NCBI GenBank assembly: GCA_963767245.1
Contig: CAVYDG010000011.1
Location: forward strand, 62,001-126,000
From: Roseiarcus sp963767245
Lineage (GTDB): Bacteria; Pseudomonadota; Alphaproteobacteria; Rhizobiales; Beijerinckiaceae
Length of the DNA: 64,000 bases
Direction: 5' to 3'
The notes under the pieces were generated by a model that saw nothing but the letters and a program-made list of their open reading frames with translations, was not told where the DNA came from and did no database searches. The position numbers and the translations under genes are program-made. Below, in pieces: positions 35,152 to 44,342 of this stretch (the stretch's first letter is position 1; every line of letters begins with the position of its first letter).

Positions 35152-36720
35152 TTGGACCGTCGGGGGCAGATGTCTGAACCCGGCGCGGAGGAGAGCGCCC
35201 ACGTCCGCCCGGCGGCCCCCGTTCTCGAAGCGGTCGGGTTGTCGCGCTCGTTCGGGCCAATCGAGGTCTTGAGCGACGTCTCGATCAGCGTCAGCCCCGG
35301 AGAGGTCCACGCGATCATCGGCGAGAACGGCGCCGGAAAGTCGACCTTGATGAAGGTCCTCGCCGGCCATCTCACGCCCACCCGCGGCGCAATCAAGCTC
35401 GACGGCTCACCAGTCGAGTTGAAGGGCCCGGTCGATGCGGAGCGGCGCGGCGTTGTTCTGGTCCACCAGGAGATCATGCTCGCGCCCGACCTGTCGATCG
35501 CCGAAAACATGTTTCTCGGACGCGAGCTGCGCCGTGGGTTCACGGTCGACGACAGGGAGATGAACCGCCGCGCCGCCGTGGCTATGCGGGTGTTCGGAGT
35601 CGAAGCGCCAGTGACCGCGCCGGTACAGCAATTGTCGATCGCGCAGCGCCAGCTGGCTCAGATCGCGCGGGCGCTCGCGGTTCCCCATCGAATCGCGATT
35701 TTCGACGAGCCGACCGCGTCGCTGACCCCGGTCGAGACGTCCGCGCTCCTCAATCTGATTCGGGAGCTCAAGGCGAAAGGCGTCGCCGTCCTCTACATTT
35801 CCCACCGTCTCGAAGAGGTCAAAGCGGTCGCCGACGTGGTGACGGTGCTTCGTGACGGCAAGCAGGTAGCCACAAAACCGGCGGCCGAGCTCGAGCCCGT
35901 CGACATGGCGCGCCTGATGGTCGGACGCGACCTGCTCGCGCTTTATCCGCCCCGCCCGCCCGCGCCGACCGGGGAGCCGGCGTTGGAGGTCGGCCATTTT
36001 GGCGCCGCGGGCTTCGCCGAGGATGCGAGCTTCAGCCTGCGGCCGGGCGAAATCCTCGGATTCGCCGGACTGGTCGGGGCGGGGCGGACCGAGCTCTTCG
36101 AGGCCTTGTTCGGCCTTCGCAAGGGCGGCGGGGAAATCCGCCTGAACGGCGCCGAGCAGCAATGGCGCGACGCGCGCGCCGGCATGCGCGCCGGCGCCGT
36201 CTATCTGACCGAGGACCGCAAGAGCAAAGGCCTGTTGCTCGAGGAGACGATCGCCACCAACCTGACGCTCGCTTCGCTCGACAGGTTCCAGCGCGGGCCG
36301 CTGGTCGATCGCGCCAGGGAAGCCCGCGCGCTCGACGAAGCGATTCGGCGGTTCGACATCCGGATCGGCGACAAGAACCTCCTCGCCGGGCAGATGTCGG
36401 GCGGCAACCAGCAGAAACTTCTGCTGGCGAAGATGATGCAGCTTGACCCGCGCGTCGTCGTCATCGACGAACCCACGCGGGGCATCGACATCGGCGCCAA
36501 GCAGCAGATCTATCGATTCATCGCCGCACTGGCGGCTGAGGGCCGCTCGGTGATCGTCATCTCGTCGGAGATGGCGGAGCTCATCGGCATCTGCCACCGC
36601 ATCATCGTCATGCGGAATGGCCGACTCGTCGGCGAAGTGGCGGGCGAGGCGATGAACGAGCATGAGATCGTGGTGCTGGCGACGGGCGTGGGCACGAATG
36701 GCGAGGGGGCCCCGGGATGA
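35152..36720 (+). CDS. Sugar ABC transporter ATP-binding protein (RbsA/MglA type)
   Basis: A 522-residue tandem ATPase. First domain: Walker A GENGAGKSTLMK, signature LSIAQRQLAQIARAL (degenerate) and Walker B IAIFDEPTAS. Second domain: a degenerate GLVGAGRTEL P-loop, the signature MSGGNQQKLLLAKMM and Walker B VVVIDEPTRG. This double-cassette layout with an imperfect second P-loop is that of carbohydrate importers of the ribose/galactose/xylose class. The start TTG at 35152 has AGGGAGGGCG directly ahead; an ATG six codons later (35170) is an alternative. Coupled (ATGA) to the permease gene. Confidence 0.93.
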   Translation: MDRRGQMSEPGAEESAHVRPAAPVLEAVGLSRSFGPIEVLSDVSISVSPGEVHAIIGENGAGKSTLMKVLAGHLTPTRGAIKLDGSPVELKGPVDAERRGVVLVHQEIMLAPDLSIAENMFLGRELRRGFTVDDREMNRRAAVAMRVFGVEAPVTAPVQQLSIAQRQLAQIARALAVPHRIAIFDEPTASLTPVETSALLNLIRELKAKGVAVLYISHRLEEVKAVADVVTVLRDGKQVATKPAAELEPVDMARLMVGRDLLALYPPRPPAPTGEPALEVGHFGAAGFAEDASFSLRPGEILGFAGLVGAGRTELFEALFGLRKGGGEIRLNGAEQQWRDARAGMRAGAVYLTEDRKSKGLLLEETIATNLTLASLDRFQRGPLVDRAREARALDEAIRRFDIRIGDKNLLAGQMSGGNQQKLLLAKMMQLDPRVVVIDEPTRGIDIGAKQQIYRFIAALAAEGRSVIVISSEMAELIGICHRIIVMRNGRLVGEVAGEAMNEHEIVVLATGVGTNGEGAPG

Positions 36721-37718
36721 CCCAGGCCGTGCATGAGGCTCCAGCCGCCGCGCCACGGCGCCGCGTGAGCGTGAGCGCGGTCGCCCCGTTTCTCGCGCTC
36801 GCGCTGATCTGCGCCCTCGGCGCCTTGGCCAATCCGCGTTTCCTGAGCTTCGACAATCTCACCAACGTGCTGGCGCGCAGCACGTTCATCGCCACGATCG
36901 CCGTCGGACAGACGCTCGTCATCACTGGAGGCGGACTGGACCTTTCAGTCGGCGCGATGGCGGCTTTTATTTCGGGCTTGACCATCCTGTTCCTCAACTC
37001 AGGGCTCATCGACAGCATCCCGCTCCTGATCGTCTCGGCGATGGTCCTCACGCTTGCGGTCGGTGCGTTATGCGGCCTGTTCAACGGCCTGACCACGACG
37101 ATCGGCAAGATCGAGCCGTTCATCGTGACACTCGGCACGATGGGCATCTTCCGCTCGCTGCTCACCTGGCTGGCGCAGGGCGGGTCGATCACCATCAGGA
37201 ACAACGATGTCCGGGCCGCCTATCGCCAAGTATATTTCGGCGACCTGTTCGGCGTACCCTATCCGGTGCTCCTGATCCTCGGCGTGGCGGTGGCCGGCGC
37301 TTTCATTCTCTACGCCACCGCCTATGGGCGCCATGTGCGCGCGGTCGGCTCGAACGAGGACGTGGCGCGCTATTCGGGCATCAATGTCGCCCGCGTGCGC
37401 ACCATCACTTACGTGATCCAAGGCCTTTGCGTTGCGCTCGCGGTCATCGTCTACGTGCCGCGTCTCAGTTCGGCCAGCGCAGCGACCGGGCTCGGTTGGG
37501 AACTGACGGCGATCACCGCGGTCGTCGTCGGCGGCACGCGGCTCAAGGGCGGCGTCGGCCACATCTGGGGAACGATCGCGGGCGCGCTCATCCTCGAAGT
37601 CATCGGCAACATCATGCTGTTGTCCAATCTGGTCAGCGAATACCTCATCGGCGCAGTTCAGGGCGCGATCATCATCATCGCGATGCTGGCCCAGCGCGGC
37701 ATGTCCGGGAGTCGGTGA
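36717..37718 (+). CDS. Sugar ABC transporter permease (RbsC type)
   Basis: A 333-residue integral membrane protein with about eight to ten hydrophobic segments. RbsC-family signatures: LVITGGGLDLSVGAMAA, IGKIEPFIVTLGTMGIFRS, and GTRLKGGVGHIWGTIAGAL in the coupling region. It forms the membrane channel of the sugar importer encoded with the ATPase upstream and the binding protein downstream. The start overlaps the ATPase stop by 4 bp. Confidence 0.93.
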   Translation: MTQAVHEAPAAAPRRRVSVSAVAPFLALALICALGALANPRFLSFDNLTNVLARSTFIATIAVGQTLVITGGGLDLSVGAMAAFISGLTILFLNSGLIDSIPLLIVSAMVLTLAVGALCGLFNGLTTTIGKIEPFIVTLGTMGIFRSLLTWLAQGGSITIRNNDVRAAYRQVYFGDLFGVPYPVLLILGVAVAGAFILYATAYGRHVRAVGSNEDVARYSGINVARVRTITYVIQGLCVALAVIVYVPRLSSASAATGLGWELTAITAVVVGGTRLKGGVGHIWGTIAGALILEVIGNIMLLSNLVSEYLIGAVQGAIIIIAMLAQRGMSGSR

Positions 37719-37780
37719 GGAAAGACCGGGCGGCCCGGGCGTTCTGCCCGGAGCTTCTCAAAAAAATGGGAGATGAAAGT

Positions 37781-38719
37781 ATGAAGCGTATTCTGGTGAG
37801 CCTCATGGTCCTCGGCCTGATGGCCGGCGCGGCGCAGGCGCAAGCGACCAAGACCATGGCGGTCTCCGTTCCGACGGCCGACCACGGCTGGACCGGCGGC
37901 GTGGTGTTCCACGCAACGGAGGAAGCGAAAGCCCTGGAAAAGAAATATCCGGGACTGAAAGTGATCGTGAAGACGTCGCCAGACCCCGCCGCCCAGGCGA
38001 ATGCGCTCGAGGACCTGTCAACGCAGGGCATTGACGCGCTCGTCGTCCTCCCGCACGACCCGAATGTGCTGACCGACCCGATCCGCAAGGTGAAGAACAA
38101 AGGGACGTTTGTGACCGTCGTCGATCGTATCGCGGACGATCGTTCGATCTACGACCTTTACGTCGGCGGCGACAATCCGGGTCTCGGCGCGTCGGCGGCC
38201 CAATTCTTCAAGAAGGCGATGCCGAACGGCGGCGACATCGTCGTCATCCGCGGCCTGCCGATCCCGATCGACAAGATGCGCGTCGACGCCTTCAACGACG
38301 GAATCAAGGGGACCAAGATCAATGTGATCGACAGTCAGTTCGGCAACTGGAGCCGCGACGACGCCTTCAAGGTGATGCAGGACTTCCTGACCAAGCATCC
38401 CAAGATCGACGCCGTCTGGTGCCAGGACGACGACATGGCGATCGGCGTGTTCGAGGCGATCGCCCAGGCCAAGCGCACCGACATCAAGTTCGTCGTGGCG
38501 GGCGCCGGCGCAAAGGACGCGGTGAAACGGGTGATGGACGGCGATCCGATGATGCCGGTCGACGTCCTCTATTCGCCGAGCATGGTCGCGGTCGCGATGG
38601 ACGTGACCGCGCTCGGCCTCGAGGAAGGAATTCCGGTCCGAGGCGACTACATCCTCAAGGCGTCGCTGATCACCAAGGACAACGCTAAGGACTTCTATTT
38701 CAAGGACTCGCCTTTCTGA
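37781..38719 (+). CDS. Periplasmic sugar-binding protein of the ABC importer
   Basis: A 312-residue periplasmic binding protein, type 1 fold. Signal peptide MKRILVSLMVLGLMAGAAQA with cleavage after AQA. Family features: VSVPTADHGWTGGVVFHATE, GIDALVVLPHDPNVLTDPIR, DIVVIRGLPIPIDKMRVDAF and the hinge residues in VWCQDDDMAIGVFEAIA. The start ATG at 37781 was chosen over 37766 because a GGGAG site precedes it and the signal peptide begins there. The ligand should be a pentose or related polyol (inference from family and from the isomerase and dehydrogenase downstream). A rho-independent terminator follows. Confidence 0.93.
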   Translation: MKRILVSLMVLGLMAGAAQAQATKTMAVSVPTADHGWTGGVVFHATEEAKALEKKYPGLKVIVKTSPDPAAQANALEDLSTQGIDALVVLPHDPNVLTDPIRKVKNKGTFVTVVDRIADDRSIYDLYVGGDNPGLGASAAQFFKKAMPNGGDIVVIRGLPIPIDKMRVDAFNDGIKGTKINVIDSQFGNWSRDDAFKVMQDFLTKHPKIDAVWCQDDDMAIGVFEAIAQAKRTDIKFVVAGAGAKDAVKRVMDGDPMMPVDVLYSPSMVAVAMDVTALGLEEGIPVRGDYILKASLITKDNAKDFYFKDSPF

Positions 38720-38734
38720 TAAGACAAGGAGACG

Positions 38735-38765
38735 GGGAAGCGCGTTGGCGCGCTTCCCTTTTTTT
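38735..38765 (+). terminator. Rho-independent terminator after the sugar-binding protein gene
   Basis: Perfect 10-bp stem GGGAAGCGCG / CGCGCTTCCC (38735-38744 and 38749-38758) with a TTGG loop, followed by seven Ts. It lies between the binding-protein gene and the isomerase, so the catabolic genes may be partly attenuated relative to the importer. Confidence 0.85.
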
Positions 38766-38813
38766 ACGGGTGTGAGGCGCGCGAGTGGAACGCGCAAAGC
38801 AAGGGAGGGGATC

Positions 38814-39872
38814 ATGGCTGGCATGGTCAAGGGACCGGCGATTTTTCTGGCCCAGTTCGCGGGCGACGCGGCGCCGTTCAATTCGTTCGGGGGCATGTGC
38901 AAGTGGGCCGCGTCGCTCGGCTATAAGGGCGTCCAGGTTCCCGCCTGGGACGGACGGTTGTTCGACCTCGGCAAAGCGGCGTCGTCGAAGACCTATTGCG
39001 ATGAGGTCGCGGGAATCGCCAAGAGCCACGGGCTCGCGATCACCGAACTCGCCACCCATCTGCAAGGACAATTGGTCGCGGTGAACCCGGCCTACGACGA
39101 GGCGTTCGACGCCTTCGCGCCGAAAGAGGTCCACGGCAAACCGGCTGAGCGGCAGAAATGGGCGGTCGAACAGATGATGTTGGCCGCAAAGGCCTCGAAA
39201 CGTCTCGGTCTCACTGCAAGCCCGAGCTTTTCAGGCGCGCTGGCGTGGCCTTATCTCTATCCATGGCCGCAACGCGCGCCCGGACTCATCGAAACGGCGT
39301 TCGCGGAACTCGCCAAACGCTGGAAGCCGATCCTCGACGCGTTCGACGACGCCGGCGTTGATGTCTGCTACGAGCTCCATCCCGGCGAGGACCTGTTCGA
39401 CGGAACGACGTTCGAGCGCTTCCTCGACGCGGTCAAAGGCCACAAGCGTTGCGCGATCAACTACGACCCGTCGCATTTCATACTGCAGCAGCTCGACTAC
39501 CTCGAATTCATCGACATCTACCATGAGCGGATCAAGGCGTTCCACGTCAAGGACGGCGAGTTCAACCCGACCGGCCGGCAGGGCGTCTATTCGGGCTACG
39601 CGTCGTGGATCGAGCGCGCGGGCCGTTTCCGCTCGCTCGGCGACGGGCAGGTCGATTTCGGCGGCGTGTTCTCCAAGATGGCCCAGTACGGTTATTCGTC
39701 CTGGGCCGTGCTCGAGTGGGAATGCGCGCTCAAGCACCCCGAGGACGGGGCGCGCGAGGGCGCCGACTTCATCAAGCATCACATCATCCGAGTCACCGAG
39801 AAGGCGTTCGACGACTTCGCCGGCGGAGCCGTCGACAAGAAGCAGATCAACCGTGCGCTCGGAATAAGGTGA
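38814..39872 (+). CDS. Sugar phosphate isomerase/epimerase (xylose isomerase-like TIM barrel)
   Basis: A 352-residue metalloenzyme of the AP endonuclease 2/xylose isomerase-like superfamily. Metal ligands are suggested by VCYELHPGEDLFDG (Glu), INYDPSHF (Asp, His), IKAFHVKDGEFN (His/Asp) and WAVLEWECA (Glu). It would interconvert sugars, inosose or related keto sugars; the exact substrate is open. The start ATG at 38814 has AAGGGAGGGG upstream. It forms an operon with the dehydrogenase 13 bp downstream, and lies behind the binding-protein terminator. Confidence 0.88.
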   Translation: MAGMVKGPAIFLAQFAGDAAPFNSFGGMCKWAASLGYKGVQVPAWDGRLFDLGKAASSKTYCDEVAGIAKSHGLAITELATHLQGQLVAVNPAYDEAFDAFAPKEVHGKPAERQKWAVEQMMLAAKASKRLGLTASPSFSGALAWPYLYPWPQRAPGLIETAFAELAKRWKPILDAFDDAGVDVCYELHPGEDLFDGTTFERFLDAVKGHKRCAINYDPSHFILQQLDYLEFIDIYHERIKAFHVKDGEFNPTGRQGVYSGYASWIERAGRFRSLGDGQVDFGGVFSKMAQYGYSSWAVLEWECALKHPEDGAREGADFIKHHIIRVTEKAFDDFAGGAVDKKQINRALGIR

Positions 39873-39885
39873 GGGGAGGAGAACC

Positions 39886-41058
39886 ATGGCCATCGAGGGA
39901 CGCGGCGACGCCAGGACGGGCGGCAGGATCAGGCTCGGCATGGTGGGCGGCGGCGAGGGCGCCTTTATAGGCGCCGTTCACCGCATCGCCTCCCGCATCG
40001 ACGACCAGTATGAACTCGTCGCCGGCGCCCTGTCGTCGACGCCGGAGAAGTCGCGCCGTTCCGGCGCGGCGCTCGATCTCGCGCCAGATCGCGTTTACGA
40101 CGACTACGAGAGCATGGCGAAAGCCGAAGCCAAGCGCCCCGACGGGATCGAGGCGGTCGCCATCGTCACCCCTAACAATGTCCACGCCGGACCGGCCTAT
40201 GCCTTCCTCAAGGCCGGCATCCATGTCATCTGCGACAAACCACTGACGGTGAGCCTCGCGGAAGCCAAGAAGATGCGCGCCGCGGTCGAGAAGTCCGGCC
40301 TCGTATTCGCGCTGACCCACAATTACACCGGCTATCCGCTGGTGCGCCGGATGCGCGAGATGGTCCGCGCCGGCGAACTCGGCGAGATCCGTCTCGTCCA
40401 CGCCGAATATCCGCAGGACTGGCTCACCGGCGCGACCGAGACCACCGGCAACAAGCAGGCCGAATGGCGCGTCGACCCGAAACGCTCGGGCGCGGGCGGC
40501 GCGCTCGGCGACATCGGCACCCACGCCTATAACCTCGCCGATTACGTGACCGGGCTTGAGCTCACAGAGCTCGCCGCCGACCTGACGTCGTTTGGGCCCG
40601 GTCGCAAGCTCGACGACAACGTCCAGATCATGCTGCGCTACGCCAATGGCGCGCGCGGCGCGATCTGGGCAAGCCAGGTCGCCCCGGGCAACGAGAACAG
40701 GCTGATGCTGCGCATCTATGGGACCAAAGGCGGCTTCCATTGGCGGCAGGACAATCCGAATTATCTCTTCTGGTCGCCGTTCGAGAAATCGACCCGCATC
40801 GTAACCCGCGGAGGGCCGGACGCCGGGGAAGCGGCGGCGCGCGTGACCCGCGTCCCGCCGGGGCATCCCGAAGGTTATCTCGAGGGCTTCGCCAACATCT
40901 ATTCGGAGGTCGCGCACGCCATCAGGGCCGCGCGGGTGGGCAAGAAGCCGCCAAGGACGGTGCATTTCCCGACCATCGACGACGGCGTCAAGGGCCTGGC
41001 CTTCATCGAAGCGGCGGTCAAGTCGTCGAAGGCCAACGGCAAGTGGGTGAAGCCGTAG
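39886..41058 (+). CDS. Gfo/Idh/MocA family oxidoreductase
   Basis: A 390-residue NAD(P)-dependent sugar dehydrogenase. Rossmann start RLGMVGGGEGAFIGAVHR, nucleotide-binding VAIVTPNNVHAGPAYAFLKA, catalytic lysine in HVICDKPLTVSLAEAKK, and the C-terminal domain with GDIGTHAYNLADYVTG, where the Asp and His are catalytic. Family members oxidise myo-inositol, scyllo-inositol, glucose or related sugars. Together with the epimerase-like neighbour and the importer it makes a self-contained uptake and oxidation route for one sugar or polyol. The ATG at 39886 follows a GAGGGGAGGAG site. Confidence 0.9.
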   Translation: MAIEGRGDARTGGRIRLGMVGGGEGAFIGAVHRIASRIDDQYELVAGALSSTPEKSRRSGAALDLAPDRVYDDYESMAKAEAKRPDGIEAVAIVTPNNVHAGPAYAFLKAGIHVICDKPLTVSLAEAKKMRAAVEKSGLVFALTHNYTGYPLVRRMREMVRAGELGEIRLVHAEYPQDWLTGATETTGNKQAEWRVDPKRSGAGGALGDIGTHAYNLADYVTGLELTELAADLTSFGPGRKLDDNVQIMLRYANGARGAIWASQVAPGNENRLMLRIYGTKGGFHWRQDNPNYLFWSPFEKSTRIVTRGGPDAGEAAARVTRVPPGHPEGYLEGFANIYSEVAHAIRAARVGKKPPRTVHFPTIDDGVKGLAFIEAAVKSSKANGKWVKP

Positions 41059-41420
41059 CGCCTTGAGCCGGACGCCCTGCGGCCGAAAGGAGCGGGGCGC
41101 CTCGTTGGCCTCGGTTCACGGCTGACGAAAATCTCGTCTGGGGAAGTCGACATTTTCTTGCCAGACGGCCCAATCCGTGCTTCAGTTTTTCAGAAGGTCC
41201 ATTCTGGATGGGCCGGACCGCCCGACGGAGCCAATCACCGCCAAGCCGGCCAGAATGGGCGGTAGGTTAGACTAGCCAATTGCCGGTTTCCACGCCCACG
41301 CCGTGCGAAATACGGCAATGCGGAAAGGGAAGAAATTTCTTATTTGGAATCGCCGTAACTCATTGAAAAGTTTGGATTGGGACGAACAAAACCAAGCAAA
41401 TCCAAGCAACTTCCTTGGCC
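41059..41420. other. Intergenic region with a segment duplicated at 62.5 kb
   Basis: About 360 bp without a gene. The right part (about 41330-41420), AT-richer than the surroundings, contains repeated TTGGCC/CCAAGC units that can fold into stems and is copied, in inverted orientation, at 62470-62573. Shared pieces include CTTTTCAATGAGTTACGGCG (minus strand), which reads CTTTTCAATGGGTTACGGCG at the other copy. The left part shows nothing definite. Confidence 0.6.
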
Positions 41421-42254
41421 TTATTTGGCCTGGCTTGGAGCTATTTGGCTGCTCGGGAGGATGAGGTCGGCGTAAAACTCCACGATCGCATCGAGCGTCG
41501 CCTGCGGCCGATCGATCTGCGGGGAGTGACGGCAGGCCTCGAGGATGAGGCTCTTGACCGGCGCGGGCGATCGCGCCGCGATGGCGCGGATTTGCTTGAG
41601 CGTTCCATATTGATCATCGACGCCCTGGATCAGGAGCGCGGGGACACGCCAGCGGCCGACCGCGTTCTCGATGTTCCAGGCCTTGAAGCCGGGATCGAGC
41701 CAGGCGCCGTTCCAGCCGCGGAAGGCGACGTCGACATCGGCGTGGTATTTGGCCAGCCGGGGCTTGAGGTCGCCCGTCTCATAGGCGCGGCGCGCTTCCC
41801 CGATCGCGTTGAGGCCGGACGCCTCGGTGAACACATGCGGCGCCATGAGGGCGAGGCCTTTCACTCGGTCGTCCGAATGTTCGCCGGCATAGATGGCCGC
41901 GATCGACGCGCCGTCGCTGTGCCCGAGCAGGATTCCGCGCTGAAAGCCGATCGCCCCGAGGACCGCGGGCAGGCTGAAGCGCGCCTCGCGCGTCATGTAA
42001 TCGAGCGGCCGCGGCAGCTCGACGGGATCCGACCGGCCGTAGCCGGCGCGCGAATAGGTGAAGACGCCCCAGCCGGTCGCAGCCGCAAGCTGCGCCGGAA
42101 AGTCGCGCCAAAGCGCAACGCAGCCGAGCCCCTCGTGCAGCATGACCATCGTCGGCGCCTCGTCGGGCGGCGGCCCATGCGCGAACGCCTCCAGCCGCTT
42201 GCCGTCGGCGACAATTTCGCCGCCCGCGCCGTCGATCCATCGAAAAGCCGTCAT
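41421..42254 (-). CDS. Alpha/beta hydrolase
   Basis: A 277-residue serine hydrolase. Motifs: the oxyanion HEGLGCVALWRD, SRAGYGRSDP, the nucleophile Ser in LLGHSDGAS and the C-terminal base in EACRHSPQIDRPQ (His). The lid lies between. Fold and motifs match esterases and C-C bond hydrolases; substrate unknown. It follows the amidohydrolase by 12 bp, so they are one operon, which hints at breakdown of a lactone- or dicarboxylate-type ring product (inference). The last 50 or so codons and the DNA beyond the stop occur again as a relic at 62335-62573. Confidence 0.85.
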   Translation of the reverse strand: MTAFRWIDGAGGEIVADGKRLEAFAHGPPPDEAPTMVMLHEGLGCVALWRDFPAQLAAATGWGVFTYSRAGYGRSDPVELPRPLDYMTREARFSLPAVLGAIGFQRGILLGHSDGASIAAIYAGEHSDDRVKGLALMAPHVFTEASGLNAIGEARRAYETGDLKPRLAKYHADVDVAFRGWNGAWLDPGFKAWNIENAVGRWRVPALLIQGVDDQYGTLKQIRAIAARSPAPVKSLILEACRHSPQIDRPQATLDAIVEFYADLILPSSQIAPSQAK

Positions 42255-42266
42255 CGCGCGAGGCGG

Positions 42267-43133
42267 CTACGCAGCGATCTTGAGCGCGCGGATCGCGTTC
42301 TCTTTCAGGATGAGGTCGTGCACCTCCGGCTTGAAGCCGGCCTCGCGGAAATCCTTGAGCCAGCGGTCCGGGGCGATGAGGGGCCAATCGGAGCCGAACA
42401 GCATTTTCGTCTTCAGCTGGCTGTTGGCGTATTGCACGAGTTGCGGGGAAAAGTACTTGGGGCTCCAGCCTGACAGGTCGATGAAGACATTGGGCTTGTG
42501 CAGACAGACCGAGAGCGCCTCGTCCTGCCACGGCCAGGAGGGGTGGGCGATGATGATGGTCATGTCGGGGAAGTCGACGGCGACATCATCGATGTGAATC
42601 GGGTTCGAATATTTGAGGCGCAGGCCGCCGCCGCCGGGCATGCCCGTGCCAATGCCGGAGTGGCCGCTGTGAAAGATCGCCGGCAGCTTGTGCTCGGCGA
42701 TGACCTCGTAAAGGCCATAGGCCATGCGGTCGTTGGGGAAGAACCCCTGCACGGTCGGATGAAACTTGAACCCCTTTATGACCCCCGCCGTGATCAGATC
42801 GCGCGCTTCGCGCACGCCCATCCTGCCCTTGTGCGGATCGATCGAGGCGAAGGCCATCATGATGTCGGAATTGGCGGCGGCGGCCTCGGCGACTTCGTCG
42901 TTCGAAATCCGCCTCGCGCCGATTTCGAATTCGCTGTCGACGGTGAACATGACGAGGCCGATCTTGCGCTCGCGATAATAGGCGACGGTCTCGCCGATCG
43001 TCGGGCGCTTGCCCGCCTTGAAGTATTTGTTCGCGGCGTCTTCGTATGGCTGCCAGAACGCGTCCGCCGGCTGTCGGCAGGAAACCTCCGCGTGTGTATG
43101 GACGTCGATCGCCACGAGGTCGTTGACGTTCAT
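42267..43133 (-). CDS. Amidohydrolase family protein (COG2159)
   Basis: A 288-residue metal-dependent TIM-barrel hydrolase or decarboxylase. Metal-binding features: IDVHTHAE at the start (HxH), FKFHPTVQGF, AIFHSGHSG, IIAHPSWPWQ and FGSDWPL (Asp) near the end. Family members include aminocarboxymuconate-semialdehyde decarboxylase and related non-hydrolytic enzymes. The ATG at 43131-43133 has GGAGG seven bases ahead; upstream codons in frame are Gly/Arg-rich and not family-like. Operon with the hydrolase downstream. Confidence 0.88.
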   Translation of the reverse strand: MNVNDLVAIDVHTHAEVSCRQPADAFWQPYEDAANKYFKAGKRPTIGETVAYYRERKIGLVMFTVDSEFEIGARRISNDEVAEAAAANSDIMMAFASIDPHKGRMGVREARDLITAGVIKGFKFHPTVQGFFPNDRMAYGLYEVIAEHKLPAIFHSGHSGIGTGMPGGGGLRLKYSNPIHIDDVAVDFPDMTIIIAHPSWPWQDEALSVCLHKPNVFIDLSGWSPKYFSPQLVQYANSQLKTKMLFGSDWPLIAPDRWLKDFREAGFKPEVHDLILKENAIRALKIAA

Positions 43134-43488
43134 TGCCTCCGCTCCCTGGTTGGTGCAGCCGGGCGAGGCGCTCCCGGCTCCGCCGCCGCGCCCTCGCCCC
43201 GCCACGTCCGCTCGCCACTATAGCATCGGCGTCTCAAAATGGCCCGGCGGAGGCCGCCGCATTCTACAGCTCGCCCGGTATTGTTCTGCGTTCTGCCTCC
43301 ACATAATTGTTGATTGCAGTGCGTTTGACGTGATAGACCAGCGACTGAGGGGTAATGCAATGTGGGAGGCGTGATTGTCTGCAGATTCAAAGACGCTGGA
43401 CGCGCGACCAAGAACAACACAGGCAAGCGTCGAGCGCGACACGTCCGAGACCTTCGAGACCAGTACGTGATATCGATGGCGCCCGACT
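43134..43488. other. Intergenic region upstream of luxR and the amidohydrolase
   Basis: About 355 bp between divergent genes, AT-richer toward luxR. No gene is supported; it must carry both promoters. No LuxR-type palindrome of good quality was seen here. Confidence 0.4.
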
Positions 43489-44250
43489 ATGGCAAGTATC
43501 ACGATCGAATCGGCTGCAATAAAACTCACCGACACGATACTTGGGTACAATGAACAGGATCTGGAGGAGACCCTAAAGGCAATCGCAGCCGATATCGGCG
43601 TCAATCACATCGCATATATGCGGTTTGCTCCGGACAAGAGTTCGGACGCCAGCCTGCTGACCGGCACCGTCACCTATTCCTTTCAGTGGCAAACCCGATA
43701 CTTCCTCAAGCAATATGTACTTATAGATCCCGTCATCACGAACGGCAGCAAGGCGGTTTTGCCCTTCGACTGGGAGGAGTTGCCGCGCGACAATCCCGCC
43801 ACTCAGGCATTTTTTGCCGATGCGTTGAGCCACGACGTTGGCCGCAATGGGATATCGGTCCCGGTGCGCAATCGGCGCGGCGTTTATTCCCTGGTTTCCT
43901 TCTCGAGCAACCATACGCGGCCCGAATGGGAACAATTCAAGAAAAACAATATGGTGAAGCTTCAATTGATTTCGGTCCTCATCAATTCCGCCGCCAGTGT
44001 CAATCTCAAACTGAGTAGTCCTCCCGTCAAACTGTCGAAGAGGGAAGAACAATGCCTGATTTGGGCTGCCAGGGGAAAAACATATCAAGATATCTCCGAT
44101 ATCTTGAATATATCTTTTGGAAGTGTGAAGAGTTATCTAGATACGGCACGGCATAAACTGAACTGTGCGAACTTAACTCACGCTGTCGGCGTTGCCGTTG
44201 CCACCGGTGTGATTCCAGCCAAGGCTCTCCAAGGCTCGTCTTTTAAGTGA
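43489..44250 (+). CDS. LuxR-family acyl-homoserine-lactone-responsive regulator
   Basis: A 253-residue quorum-sensing regulator. The autoinducer domain (about 20-170) carries the conserved W-x3-Y-x-x-x-x-Y-x3-D-P pattern in WQTRYFLKQYVLIDPVI (W67, Y71, D80). The C-terminal LuxR HTH (about 185-250) has LSKREEQCLIWAARGKTYQD and GSVKSYLDTARHKL. It should bind an acyl-HSL made by the adjacent synthase and switch transcription. GC is lower than in surrounding genes, which fits later acquisition of the pair. The ATG at 43489 lacks a strong ribosome-binding site. Confidence 0.92.
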   Translation: MASITIESAAIKLTDTILGYNEQDLEETLKAIAADIGVNHIAYMRFAPDKSSDASLLTGTVTYSFQWQTRYFLKQYVLIDPVITNGSKAVLPFDWEELPRDNPATQAFFADALSHDVGRNGISVPVRNRRGVYSLVSFSSNHTRPEWEQFKKNNMVKLQLISVLINSAASVNLKLSSPPVKLSKREEQCLIWAARGKTYQDISDILNISFGSVKSYLDTARHKLNCANLTHAVGVAVATGVIPAKALQGSSFK

Positions 44251-44285
44251 TTCCTGTGATGTCAACTCAGCTTCTTGGTGGAATT

Positions 44286-44298
44286 GTCACATTGTGAC
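44286..44298. promoter_or_regulatory. Palindrome upstream of luxI, possible regulator site
   Basis: GTCACA-T-TGTGAC is a perfect 6+1+6 inverted repeat, 45 bp before the luxI start and 36 bp after the luxR stop. It is where a lux box would be expected, though it is shorter than the usual 18-20 bp lux box and also resembles a CRP-type half-site pair. Confidence 0.45.
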
Positions 44299-44342
44299 CT
44301 ATGGTTAACATCCTGTTGTCTCGTAGCAAGGGAGATGCCACG

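Noticed and set aside
35407..36756. Minus-strand open frame over the sugar ABC ATPase (449 codons)
   Set aside because: Complement of a conserved ATPase with intact motifs.
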